From: Nemertoderma westbladi
Taxonomy: Eukaryota; Xenacoelomorpha; Nemertodermatida; Nemertodermatidae
Assembly: GCA_032718475.1 (NCBI GenBank)
Contig: JAUCBJ010000852.1
Span: forward strand, 18,907-82,906
DNA length: 64,000 nucleotides
Reading direction: 5' to 3'
Shown: one piece after another, positions 19,598 to 35,175 of the stretch
Layout: each line of letters opens with the position of its first letter
Numbering within the stretch: the first letter of the stretch is position 1
The notes under the pieces: generated by a model
Told to the model about the DNA's origin: nothing
What the model saw: the letters and a program-made list of their open reading frames with translations, nothing else
Database searches by the model: none
Position numbers and translations under genes: made by a program

Positions 19598-22500
19598 TTA
19601 TATGTGTACATAATTATATGTGTATATCGTTATATGTGTACATCGTTCTATGTGTACATCGTTCTATGTGTACATCGTTCTATGTGTACATCGTTCTATG
19701 TGTATATCGTTCTATGTGTATGTCAATCTATGTGTATATCGTTCTATGTGTACATCGTTATGTGTACATAATTATATGTGTATATCGTTATATGTGTACA
19801 TCGTTCTATGTGTACATCGTTCTATGTGTACATCGTTCTATGTGTATATCGTTCTATGTGTAAGTCATTCTATGTGTACATCGTTCTATGTGTATATCGT
19901 TCTATGTGTATGTCATTACATGTGTATATCGTTCTATGTGTATGTCGTTCTATGTGTATGTCATTCTATGTGTATATCGTTCTATGTGTATGTCATTATA
20001 TGTGTATATCATTCTATGTGTACATCGTTATGTGTACATCGTTCTATGTGTACATCGTCATATGTGTATGTCGTTCTATGTGTACATCATTATATGTGTA
20101 CATCGTTCTATGTGTACATCGTTCTATGTGTACATCGTTCTATGTGTACATCGTCATATGTGTATGTCGTTCTATGTGTACATCGTACTATGTGTATGTC
20201 ATTCTATATGTAAATCGTTCTATGTGTACATCGTTCTATGTGTACATCGTTATGTGTACATCGTTCTATGTGCATGTCGTTCTATGTGTACATTGTTCTA
20301 TGAGTACATCGTTGTGTACATCGTTCTATGTGTATGTCATTATATGTGTATATCGTTCTATGTGTACATCGTCCTATGTGAACATCGCTATGTGTACATC
20401 GTTCTATGTGTACATCGTTCTATGTGTACATCGTTCTATGTGTACATCGTCATGTGTACATCGTTCTATGTGTATGTCATTATATGTGTACATCGTTCTA
20501 TGTGTACATCGTCCTATGTGAACATCGCTATGTGTACATCATTATGTGTACATCATTCTATGTGTACATCGTTCTATGTGTACATCGTTCTATGTGTACA
20601 TCGTTCTATGTGTACATTGTCATATGTGTATGTCGTTCTATGTGCACATCGTTCTATGTGTATGTCGTTCTATGTGTACATCGTTCTATGTGTACATCGT
20701 TATGTGTACATCATTCTATGTGTACATCGTTCTATGTGTACATCGTTCTATGTGTACATCGTCATATGTGTATGTCGTTCTATGTGTACATCGTTCTATG
20801 TGTACATCGTTCTATGTGAACATCGCTATGTGTACATCGTTCTATGTGTACATCGTTATGTGTACATCGTTCTATGTGTACATCGTTATGTGTACATCGT
20901 TCTATGTGCACATCGTTCTATGTGTACATCGTCATATGTGTATGTCGTTCTATGTGTACATCGTCATATGTGTACATCGTTCTATGTGTACATCGTACTA
21001 TGTGTATGTCGTTCTATGTGTACATCGTTCTATGTGTACATCGCTATGTGTACATCGTTATGTGTGTACATCGTTATGTCTACATCGTTCTATGTGTACA
21101 TCGTTCTATGTGTACATCGTTATGTGTACATCGTTCTATGTGTACATCGTTATGTGTACATCATTCTATGTGTACATCGTTCTATGTGTACATTGTTCTA
21201 TGTGTACATCGTTCTATGTGTAAGTCATTCTATGTGTACATCGTTCTATGTGTATATCGTTCTATGTGTATGTCATTACATGTGTATATCGTTCTATGTG
21301 TATGTCGTTCTATGTGTATGTCATTCTATGTGTATATCGTTCTATGTGTATGTCATTATATGTGTATATCATTCTATGTGTACATCGTTATGTGTACATC
21401 GTTCTATGTGTACATCGTCATATGTGTATGTCGTTCTATGTGTACATCATTATATGTGTACATCGTTCTATGTGTACATCGTTCTATGTGTACATCGTTC
21501 TATGTGTACATCGTTCTATGTGTACATCGTCATATGTGTATGTCGTTCTATGTGTACATCGTACTATGTGTATGTCATTCTATGTGTAAATCATTCTATG
21601 TGTACATCGTTATGTGTACATCGTTCTATGTGTACATCGTTATGTGTACATCATTCTATGTGCATGTCGTTCTATGTGTACATCGTTCTATGTGTACATC
21701 GTTGTGTACATCGTTCTATGTGTATGTCATTATATGTGTATATCGTTCTATGTGTACATCGTCCTATGTGAACATCGCTATGTGTACATCGTGCTATGTG
21801 TACATCGTTCTATGTGTACATCATTCTATGTGTACATCGTTCTATGTGTACATCGTCATGTGTACATCGTTCTATGTGTATGTCATTATATGTGTACATC
21901 GTTCTATGTGTACATCGTCCTATGTGAACATCGCTATGTGTACATCGTTATGTGTACATCATTCTATGTGTACATCGTTCTATGTGTACATCGTTCTATG
22001 TGTACATCGTTCTATGTGTACATCGTCATATGTGTATGTCGTTCTATGTGTACATCGTTCTATGTGTATGTCGTTCTATGTGTACATCGTTCTATGTGTA
22101 CATCGTTATGTGTACATCATTCTATGTGTACATCGTTATATGTGTACATCGTTCTATGTGTACATCGTCATATGTGTATGTCGTTCTATGTGTACATCGT
22201 TCTATGTGTACATCGTTCTATGTGAACGTCGCTATGTGTACATCGTTCTATGTGTACATCGTTATGTGTACATCGTTCTATGTGTACATCGTTATGTGTA
22301 CATCGTTCTATGTGCACATCGTTCTATGTGTACATCGTCATATGTGTATGTCGTTCTATGTGTACATCGTCATATGTGTACATCGTTCTATGTGTACATC
22401 GTACTATGTGTATGTTGTTCTATGTGTACATCGTTCTATGTGTACATCCCTATGTGTACATCGTTATGTGTGTACATCGTTATGTGTACATCATTCTATG

Positions 22501-25500
22501 TGTACATCGTTCTATGTGTACATCGTTATGTGTACATCGTTCTATGTGTACATCGTTATGTGTACATCATTCTATGTGTACATCGTTCTATGTGTACATC
22601 GTTCTATGTGTACATCGTCATATGTGTATGTCGTTCTATGTGTACATCGTTCTATGTATACATCGTTCTATGTGAACATCGCTATGTGTACATCGTTCTA
22701 TGTGTACATCGTTATGTGTACATCGTTCTATGTGTACATCGTTATGTGTACATCGTTCTATGTGTACATCGTTATGTGTACATCGTTCTATGTGTACATC
22801 GTTCTATGTGTACATCGTCATATGTGTATGTCATTATATGTGTACATCGTTCTATGTGTACATCGTCCTATGTGTACATCGTTCTATGTGTATATCATTC
22901 TATGTGTAAGTCATTCTATGTGTACATCGTTCTATGTGTATGTCATTATATGTGTATATCGTTCTATGTGTACATCGTCCTATGTGAACATCGTTCTATG
23001 TGTACATCGTTCTATGTGTACATCGTTCTATGTGTACATCGTTCTATGTGTATATCATTCTATGTGTATGTCAGTATATGTGTATATCGTTCTATGTGAA
23101 TGTCAATCTATGTGTATATCGTTCTATGTGTACATCGTTATGTGTACATAATTATATGTGTATATCGTTATATGTGTACATCGTTCTATGTGTACATCGT
23201 TCTATGTGTACATCGTTCTATGTGTATATCGTTCTATGTGTAAGTCATTCTATGTGTACATCGTTCTATGTGTATATCATTATGTGTACATCATTCTATG
23301 TGTACATCGTTATGTGTACATCGTTCTATGTGTACATCGTTCTATGTGTACATCGTTCTATCGTTCTATGTGTATATTGTTCTATGTGTATGTCAGTATA
23401 TGTGTATATCGTTCTATGTGTACATCGTTATGTGTACATAATTATATGTGTACATAATTATATGTGTATATCGTTATATGTGTACATCGTTCTATGTGTA
23501 CATCGTTCTATGTGTACATCGTTCTATGTGTACATCGTTCTATGTGTATATCGTTCTATGTGTATGTCAATCTATGTGTATATCGTTCTATGTGTACATC
23601 GTTATGTGTACATAATTATATGTGTATATCGTTATATGTGTACATCGTTCTATGTGTACATCGTTCTATGTGTACATCGTTCTATGTGTATATCGTTCTA
23701 TGTGTAAGTCATTCTATGTGTACATCGTTCTATGTGTATATCGTTCTATGTGTATGTCATTACATGTGTATATCGTTCTATGTGTATGTCGTTCTATGTG
23801 TATGTCATTCTATGTGTATATCGTTCTATGTGTATGTCATTATATGTGTATATCATTCTATGTGTACATCGTTATGTGTACATCGTTCTATGTGTACATC
23901 GTCATATGTGTATGTCGTTCTATGTGTACATCATTATATGTGTACATCGTTCTATGTGTACATCGTTCTATGTGTACATCGTTCTATGTGTACATCGTCA
24001 TATGTGTATGTCGTTCTATGTGTACATCGTACTATGTGTATGTCATTCTATATGTAAATCGTTCTATGTGTACATCGTTCTATGTGTACATCGTTATGTG
24101 TACATCGTTCTATGTGCATGTCGTTCTATGTGTACATTGTTCTATGAGTACATCGTTGTGTACATCGTTCTATGTGTATGTCATTATATGTGTATATCGT
24201 TCTATGTGTACATCGTCCTATGTGAACATCGCTATGTGTACATCGTTCTATGTGTACATCGTTCTATGTGTACATCGTTCTATGTGTACATCGTCATGTG
24301 TACATCGTTCTATGTGTATGTCATTATATGTGTACATCGTTCTATGTGTACATCGTCCTATGTGAACATCGCTATGTGTACATCATTATGTGTACATCAT
24401 TCTATGTGTACATCGTTCTATGTGTACATCGTTCTATGTGTACATCGTTCTATGTGTACATCGTCATATGTGTATGTCGTTCTATGTGCACATCGTTCTA
24501 TGTGTATGTCGTTCTATGTGTACATCGTTCTATGTGTACATCGTTATGTGTACATCATTCTATGTGTACATCGTTCTATGTGTACATCGTTCTATGTGTA
24601 CATCGTCATATGTGTATGTCGTTCTATGTGTACATCGTTCTATGTGTACATCGTTCTATGTGAACATCGCTATGTGTACATCGTTCTATGTGTACATCGT
24701 TATGTGTACATCGTTCTATGTGTACATCGTTATGTGTACATCGTTCTATGTGCACATCGTTCTATGTGTACATCGTCATATGTGTATGTCGTTCTATGTG
24801 TACATCGTCATATGTGTACATCGTTCTATGTGTACATCGTACTATGTGTATGTCGTTCTATGTGTACATCGTTCTATGTGTACATCGCTATGTGTACATC
24901 GTTATGTGTGTACATCGTTATGTCTACATCGTTCTATGTGTACATCGTTCTATGTGTACATCGTTATGTGTACATCGTTCTATGTGTACATCGTTATGTG
25001 TACATCATTCTATGTGTACATCGTTCTATGTGTACATCGTTCTATATGTACATCGTCATATGTGTATGTCGTTCTATGTGTACATCGTTCTATGTGTACA
25101 TCGTTCTATGTGAACATCGCTATGTGTACATCGTTCTATGTGTACATCGTTCTATGTGTACATCGTTATGTGTACATCGTTCTATGTGTACATCGTTATG
25201 TGTACATCGTTCTATGTGTACATCGTTCTATGTGTACATCGTCATATGTGTATGTCGTTCTATGTGTACATCGTCATATGTGTACATCGTTCTATGTGTA
25301 CATCGTACTATGTGTATGTCGTTCTATGTGTACATCGTTCTATGTGTACATCGCTATGTGTACATCGTTATGTGTGTACATGTTCTATGTGTACATCGTT
25401 ATGTGTACATCGTTCTATGTGTACATCGTTCTATGTGTATGTCATTATATGTGTACATCGTTCTATGTGTACATCGTTATGTGTACATCGTTCTATGTGT

Positions 25501-26735
25501 ACATCGTTATGTGTACATCGTTCTATGTGTACATCGTTCTATGTGTACATCGTTATGTGTACATCGTTCTATGTGTACATCGTTATGTGTACATCGTTCT
25601 ATGTGTACATCGTTCTATGTGTATGTCGTTCTATGTGTACATCGTTCTATGTGTACATCGTTATGTGTACATCATTCTATGTGTACATCGTTCTATGTGT
25701 ACATCGTTCTATGTGTACATGGTCATATGTGTATGTCGTTCTATGTGTACATCGTTCTATGTGTACATCGTTCTATGTGAACATCGCTATGTGTACATCG
25801 TTCTATGTGTACATCGTTATGTGTACATCGTTCTATGTGTACATCGTTATGTGTACATCGTTCTATGTGTACATCGTTCTATGTGTACATCGTCATATGT
25901 GTATGTCGTTCTATCTGTACATCGTCATATGTGTACATCGTTCTATGTGTACATCGTACTATGTGTATGTCGTTCTATGTGTACATCGTTCTATGTGTAC
26001 ATCGCTATGTGTACATCGTTATGTGTGTACATGTTCTATGTGTACATCGTTATGTGTACATCGTTTTATGTGTACATCGTTCTATGTGTATGTCATTATA
26101 TGTGTACATCGTTCTATGTGTACATCGTTATGTGTACATCGTTCTATGTGTACATCGTTATGTGTACATCGTTCTATGTGTACATCGTTCTATGTGTATG
26201 TCATTATATGTGTACATCGTTCTATGTGTACATCGCTATGTGTACATCGTTATGTGTGTACATGTTCTATGTGTACATCGTTATGTGTACATCGTTCTAT
26301 GTGTACATCGTTCTATGTGTACATCGTTATGTGTACATCGTTCTATGTGTACATCGTTATGTGTACATCGTTATGTGTACATCGTTCTATGTGTACATCG
26401 TTATGTGTACATCGTTCTATGTGTATGTCATTATATGTGTACATCGTTCTATGTGTACATCGCTATGTGTACATCGTTATGTGTGTACATGTTCTATGTG
26501 TACATCGTTATGTGTACATCGTTATGTGTACATCGTTCTATGTGTACATCGTTATGTGTACATCGTTCTATGTGTACATCGTTCTATGTGTATGTCATTA
26601 TATGTGTATATCGTTATATGTGTATATCGTTATATGTGTATATCGTTATATGTGTATATCGTTATATGTGTATATCGTTATATGTGTATATCGTTCTATT
26701 TGTACATCGTTATGTGTACATCGTTCTATGTACAT
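19598..26735. repeat. 16-bp satellite (TGTGTACATCGTTCTA) with higher-order blocks
   Basis: About 7.1 kb of a 16-bp monomer and a 14-bp variant lacking TC, with recurrent substitutions (TATATC, TATGTC, TCATTA, TCGTCA). Large segments recur nearly identically at an offset of 3,844 bp (19,620-20,520 matches 23,464-24,364) and a further block at 1,360 bp (19,888 matches 21,248), so the array grew by segmental duplication as well as slippage. The monomer has no stop codon in any plus-strand frame, which makes frames of up to 785 codons; these are not genes. Confidence 0.97.
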
Positions 26736-27039
26736 CGTTATGCATAGGGGGAGGGGGGGGGGGGTACTTAAGAAAGAAAAGAGATTATACTCTACTAGAG
26801 GTACTAAAGATTATACAAACTCAGCATCTAATAAGGAGCACAAAGTATGGTGTAAGACAAAAATTCAACCATTAAATCAGATCCATTGATACAGACCATC
26901 AAGTAGGTAAGGCATTGCTTAGTTAACCTAATGATAGGGCAGATGAGTTAGTAGAGAGGAACAATTAATTAATTAATAATAAATACATATGCAATAAATA
27001 CAATATGGTACAGCATACCATGACCTACTATAGATACAT
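26736..27039. other. Spacer after the satellite; poly-G
   Basis: A G-rich run at about 26747-26764 ends the satellite. AT-rich DNA follows without recognisable features. Confidence 0.6.
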
Positions 27040-27077
27040 TAGAAAAGATATAAACATAATATCACAATCACAACGCG

Positions 27078-27104
27078 TTTCGAACTTATTAAATTCGTCA
27101 TCAG
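27078..27104 (-). other. Hammerhead-ribozyme-like core, left arm
   Basis: On the minus strand the arm reads CTGATGA, then a stem (GAATTT/AAGTTC), then GAAAC, the conserved core order of a hammerhead ribozyme. Penelope-like elements are known to carry hammerheads in their arms. One extra C sits between CTGATGA and the stem, and stem I is not convincing, so activity is doubtful. Confidence 0.35.
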
Positions 27105-27284
27105 GTGAGAACAATAATAAAACACAATCAGCAGTATTATTGTAGTACCAACGACAAGATAAACTTTAAAGTGTATCGGTACAGTAGAAAACTGCATAAT
27201 ATTTCAATTTGAATGTCCCTCCCAAATAATCCCAATTTGCATAATATTTCAATTTGAATGTCCCTCCCAAATAATCCCAATCCT

Positions 27285-27656
27285 TCAATCATTGTCTACA
27301 ACTCTGGTGACCCGTGGGTACCACCAGAGTTGTAGAGAGACTCCTAGCTCCGTTGCTACCTTGGAATGATACCGTGAGCTGCATCTGTATACTACTCTAA
27401 AATCTTCCACGGCTGGGCGTCCTTGGCTACATAAAGGCCAATGTTCAGATACAGTAGTGTTTCCAGCCGGTCGCCTATATTCACCAATCCGCTCATGATA
27501 AAGGCGCACTGTGTGGCCAATGTAATCCTTGTTACAGGATTGACAGTGGTATGAATATACCAAATTTGACCAGAGTGGTTGGGGAACACGGTCCTTATTG
27601 GGAAACAATTTGTGGATTTTATTCGACCTGAAACCGAACAAAAAACGATAACCCAC
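27285..27656 (-). pseudogene. Penelope-like GIY-YIG endonuclease fragment
   Basis: A 123-codon frame with HKLFPNKDRVPQPLWSNLVY, then HCQSC..DYIGHT..RL..RI.EY (residues ~37-60), the core of a Penelope-type GIY-YIG endonuclease, then VSEHWPLC and a Trp/Tyr-rich tail. It differs clearly from the plus-strand copy at 6.6 kb, so it is a different lineage. Reverse transcriptase absent; no true start. Confidence 0.7.
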
Positions 27657-27729
27657 AGGATATTAGAGAATATTATCCAGTTTCCTACTGTAGACTTTAC
27701 AGTTTATCTTGTCGTTGGTACTACAATAC

Positions 27730-27954
27730 GGGTCAGAGTAAAACGCGGATCCGGATCCGGATCCGGATTCTACACATTAACATTGTCCCTATGGAAGTCG
27801 ATTTTTTTTACATTTTTATAACTCCCAAAAATAAAACTATAAACTGTTCTATTGACTTTAGTTTATTGTTTTGGTTAAAATAACGTGCCACTGTAACCTG
27901 CTCCTTTCCCTAAGTGATAATTTTGGAATACGGATCCGCGTTTTACACCTACCC
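27730..27954. mobile_element. 225-bp TIR element with ~9-bp target duplication
   Basis: Ends GGGTCAGAGTAAAACGCGG and its inverted counterpart (GGGTAGGTGTAAAACGCGG on the other strand), each continuing GATCCG. The left end has a (GGATCC)n run. CTACAATAC occurs at 27721-27729 and again at 27955-27963, a target duplication of 8-9 bp. The uninterrupted left arm of the Penelope-like element shows the pre-insertion sequence. An 8-9 bp duplication suits hAT-like, P-like or Merlin-like non-autonomous elements. Confidence 0.8.
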
Positions 27955-27978
27955 CTACAATACTGCTGATTGTCTCAC

Positions 27979-28005
27979 CTGATGACGAATTTAATAAATT
28001 TGAAA
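27979..28005 (+). other. Hammerhead-ribozyme-like core, right arm
   Basis: Same motif as in the left arm on the opposite strand: CTGATGA, stem, TGAAAC. The stem here has a weaker G-U closing pair. Confidence 0.3.
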
Positions 28006-28219
28006 CGCGTTATGATTGTGATATATTATGTTTATATCTTTTCTAATGTTGTCACTTGCTTCTCTTGCATTTATCTACTATAGATACAGTTGTAGTAGGT
28101 GAACATAGAACGTCAATGACACTCAACAATGGAAATAATGAACGCATAAATAAACTACAATACTATATAGTACTCACCTCGTATGTGATTGGCTGGATAT
28201 ATACAACTATAGAACTTAC

Positions 28220-28398
28220 CTTGTCTCCTGATTGGGTAACGGAAATAGGAACTCCCTATCGAATCTACCGGGACGTCTGAGAGCGGGATCAATAGCGTCC
28301 AACCGATTTGTTGCTCCTATGACAACCACTTCACCACGGGAATCCAATCCATCCATGAGGGCTAACAGAGTACTCACAATGCTAGAGTGAATTTGATC
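28220..28398 (-). CDS. ATAD2-like AAA ATPase, exon f (sensor 1, arginine finger)
   Basis: A 179-nt exon between TTATTAG acceptor and AAG|GTAAGT donor. It encodes the second part of the first AAA domain: [20 protein letters not shown], then VVIGATNR (sensor 1) and [14 protein letters not shown] (arginine fingers). This wording is characteristic of ATAD2/ATAD2B (Yta7 family), nuclear hexameric ATPases that bind acetylated histones through a bromodomain and work in histone turnover. Phase 0 in, phase 2 out. The next expected exon (start of the lid helices) is not seen downstream; the gene leaves the readable part here, so either its next intron exceeds 28 kb or the locus is broken. Confidence 0.93.
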
Positions 28399-28487
28399 CT
28401 AATAAAGAATAAATAATTTACATTTAATTATAACCCGAGCCGAACCCCAGTCGTCATGGAACTCGGCTCACAACCATCGATTTGGAA

Positions 28488-31180
28488 GTGCGACAAGGTG
28501 CCCAGCCATCGATATAAACACACCTGTTTGGAACTGCGACAAGGTGCCCAGCCATCGATATAAACTCACCTGTTTGGAACTGCGACAAGGCGCCCAGCCA
28601 TCGATATAAACTCACCTGTTTGGAACTGCGACAAGGTGCCAAACCATCGATATAAACTCACCTGTTTGGAACTGCGACAAGGTGCGCAGCCATCGATATA
28701 AACTCACCTGTTTGGAACTGCGACAAGGTGCCCAGCCATCGATATAAACTCACCTGTTTGGAACTGCGACAAGGTGCCCAGCCATCGATATAAACTCACC
28801 TGTTTGGAACTGCGACAAGGTGCCCAGCCATCGATATAAACTCACCTGTTTGGAACTGCGACAAGGTGCGCAGCCATCGATATAAACTCACCTGTTTGGA
28901 ACTGCGACAAGGTGCCCAGCCATCGATATAAACTCACCTGTTTGGAACTGCGACAAGGTGCCCAGCCATCGATATAAACTCACCTGTTTGGAACTGCGAC
29001 AAGGTGCCCAGCCATCGATATAAACTCACCTGTTTGGAACTGCGACAAGGTGCCCAGCCATCGATATAAACTCACCTGTTTGGAACTGCGACAAGGTGCC
29101 CAGCCATTGATATAAACTCACCTGTTTGGAACTGCGACAAGGTGCCCAGCCATCGATATAAACTCACCTGTTTGGAACTGCGACAAGGTGCCCAGCCATC
29201 GATATAAACTCACCTGTTTGGAACTGCGACAATGTGCCCAGCCATCGATATAAACTCACCTGTTTGGAACTGCGACAAGGTGCGCAGCCATCGATATAAA
29301 CTCACCTGTTTGGAACTGCGACAAGGTGCCCAGCCATCGATATAAACTCACCTGTTTGGAACTGCGACAAGGTGCCCAGCCATCGATATAAACTCACCTG
29401 TTTGGAACTGCGACAAGGTGCCCAGCCATCGATATAAACTCACCTGTTTGGAACTGCGACAAGGTGCCCAGCCATCGATATAAACTCACCTGTTTGGAAC
29501 TGCGACAAGGCGCCCAGCCATCGATATAAACTCACCTGTTTGGAACTGCGACAAGGTGCCCAGCCATCGATATAAACTCAGCTGTTTGGAACTGCGACAA
29601 GGCGCCCAGCCATCGATATAAACTCACCTGTTTGGAACTGCGACAAGGCGCCCAGCCATCGATATAAACTCACCTGTTTGGAACTGCGACAAGGTGCCCA
29701 GCCATCGATATAAACTCACCTGTTTGGAACTGCGACAAGGCGCCCAGCCATCGATATAAACTCACCTGTTTGGAACTGCGACAAGGTGCGCAGCCATCGA
29801 TATAAACTCACCTGTTTGGAACTGCGACAAGGTGCCAAACCATCGATATAAACTCACCTGTTTGGAACTGCGACAAGGTGCGCAGCCATCGATATAAACT
29901 CACCTGTTTGGAACTGCGACAAGGTGCCCAGCCATCCATATAAACTCACCTGTTTGGAACTGCGACAAGGTGCCCAGCCATCAATATAAACTCACCTGTT
30001 TGGAACTGCGACAAGGCGCCCAGCCATCGATATAAACTCACCTGTTTGGAACTGCGACAAGGTGCCAAACCATCGATATAAACTCACCTGTTTGGAACTG
30101 CGACAAGGTGCGCAGCCATCGATATAAACTCACCTGTTTGGAACTGCGACAAGGTGCCCAGCCATCGATATAAACTCACCTGTTTGGAACTGCGACAAGG
30201 TGCCCAGCCATCGATATAAACTCACCTGTTTGGAACTGCGACATGGTGCCCAGCCATCGATATAAACTCACCTGTTTGGAACTGCGACAAGGTGCCCAGC
30301 CATCGATATAAACTCACCTGTTTGGAACTGCGACAAGGTGCCCAGCCATCGATATAAACTCACCTGTTTGGAACTGCGACAAGGTGCCCAGCCATCGATA
30401 TAAGGTCACCTGTTTGGAACTGCGACAAGGTGCCCAGCCATCGATATAAACTCACCTGTTTGGAACTGCGACAAGGTGCCCAGCCATCGATATAAACTCA
30501 CCTGTTTGGAACTGCGACAAGGTGCCCAGCCATCGATATAAACTCACCTGTTTGGAACTGCGACAAGGTGCCCAGCCATCGATATAAGCTCACCTGTTTG
30601 GAACTGCGACAAGGTGCCCAGCCATCGATATAAACTCACCTGTTTGGAACTGCGACAAGGCGCCCAGCCATCGATATAAACTTACCTGTTTGGAACTGCG
30701 ACAAGGTGCACAGCCATCGATATAAACTAACCTGTTTGGAACTGCGACAAGGTGCCAAACCATCGATATAAACTCACCTGTTTGGAACTGCGACAAGGTG
30801 CCCAGCCATCGATATAAACTCACCTGTTTGGAACTGCGACAAGGTGCCCAGCCATCGATATAAACTCACCTGTTTGGAACTGCGACATGGTGCCCAGCCA
30901 TCGATATAAACTCACCTGATTGGAACTGCGACAAGGTGCCCAGCCATCGATATAAACTCACCTGTTTGGAACTGCGACAAGGTGCCCAGCCATCGATATA
31001 AACTCACCTGTTTGGAACTGCGACATGGTGCCCAGCCATCGATATAAACTCACCTGATTGGAACTGCGACAAGGTGCCCAGCCATCGATATAAACTCACC
31101 TGTTTGGAACTGCGACAAGGTGCCCAGCCATCGATATAAACTCACCTGTTTGGAACTGCGACAAGGTGCCAAACCATCGA
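28488..31180. repeat. 46-bp minisatellite made of an exon end + 5' splice site (~59 copies)
   Basis: Read on the gene strand each unit contains CACCTTGTCGCAGTTCCAAA, then CAG|GTGAGT, then TTATATCGATGG. This is the last ~30 nt of the Walker B exon plus the first intron bases. The array fills nearly the whole intron (28399-31145); the copy at the 31,146 edge is the authentic exon end. Variants include GGCGCC, GGTGCGC and an exon-like AAACCATCGAT class. 46 is not a multiple of 3, so using an internal donor shifts frame, and a third copy reads into TGA. Confidence 0.97.
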
Positions 31181-31311
31181 TTTCATCAAAGAATATAATA
31201 CTGGGCCTCATAGTGTAAGCTTGGTCGAACAATAACCGTAGCTGACGTTCACTTTCTCCGACCCATTTACTCAACGTATCCGCTCCTTTTCGCATAAAAA
31301 ACGCAACTTTC
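31146..31311 (-). CDS. ATAD2-like AAA ATPase, exon e (Walker B)
   Basis: A 166-nt exon from acceptor GTCAACAG to donor CAG|GTGAGT. Encodes KVAFFMRKGADTLSKWVGES, then RQLRLLFDQAY, IIFFDEIDGLAP (Walker B with catalytic Glu) and ends CRSSKQ. The split Arg codon (AG|G) joins exon d in frame, and the following exon starts with Asp in phase 0. The donor chosen is the first of ~59 tandem copies, because it restores the family sequence SSKQ-DQIHSS. Confidence 0.95.
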
Positions 31312-35094
<3,783 letters not shown>

Positions 35095-35175
35095 GAAATT
35101 ACAAAAATATCCATTGTGTCAATTTCTCTGGATAATACAAACAGATTGTTCTAGAAGGTTTTTTCCCTTGCCTAC

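Larger units (their letters stand above)
27040..28050 (-). mobile_element. Penelope-like element remnant with inverted terminal arms
   Basis: Two long arms in inverted orientation (about 27040-27175 and 27690-28050) bracket a GIY-YIG coding fragment. Shared arm blocks include CCTGATGACGAATTTAATAA, GAAACGCGTT, CAATACTGCTGATTGT and CTACAATA with CCAACGACAAGATAAACT. The right arm is split by a 225-bp insertion. Inverted or tandem pseudo-LTR arms are known for Penelope-like elements. A 58-bp block (GCATAATATTTCAATTTGAA and following) is tandemly duplicated at 27194-27282. Lies in the intron or 3' flank downstream of the ATAD2 sensor-1 exon. Confidence 0.7.

Noticed and set aside
19618..26889. Very long plus-strand open frames (up to 785 codons) with a 16-residue repeat
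   Set aside because: They exist because the 16-bp monomer lacks stop codons in every plus-strand frame; all frames give the same permuted peptide and there is no promoter, start context or family match.
30590..30823. Minus-strand frames through the 46-bp array as protein
   Set aside because: They are read-through of repeated exon-end sequence in shifting frames (46 is not a multiple of 3) and soon reach stops.
28488..31180. CRISPR-like direct repeats
   Set aside because: Units are contiguous with no unique spacers, the genome is eukaryotic, and the unit is explained by an exon-donor junction.
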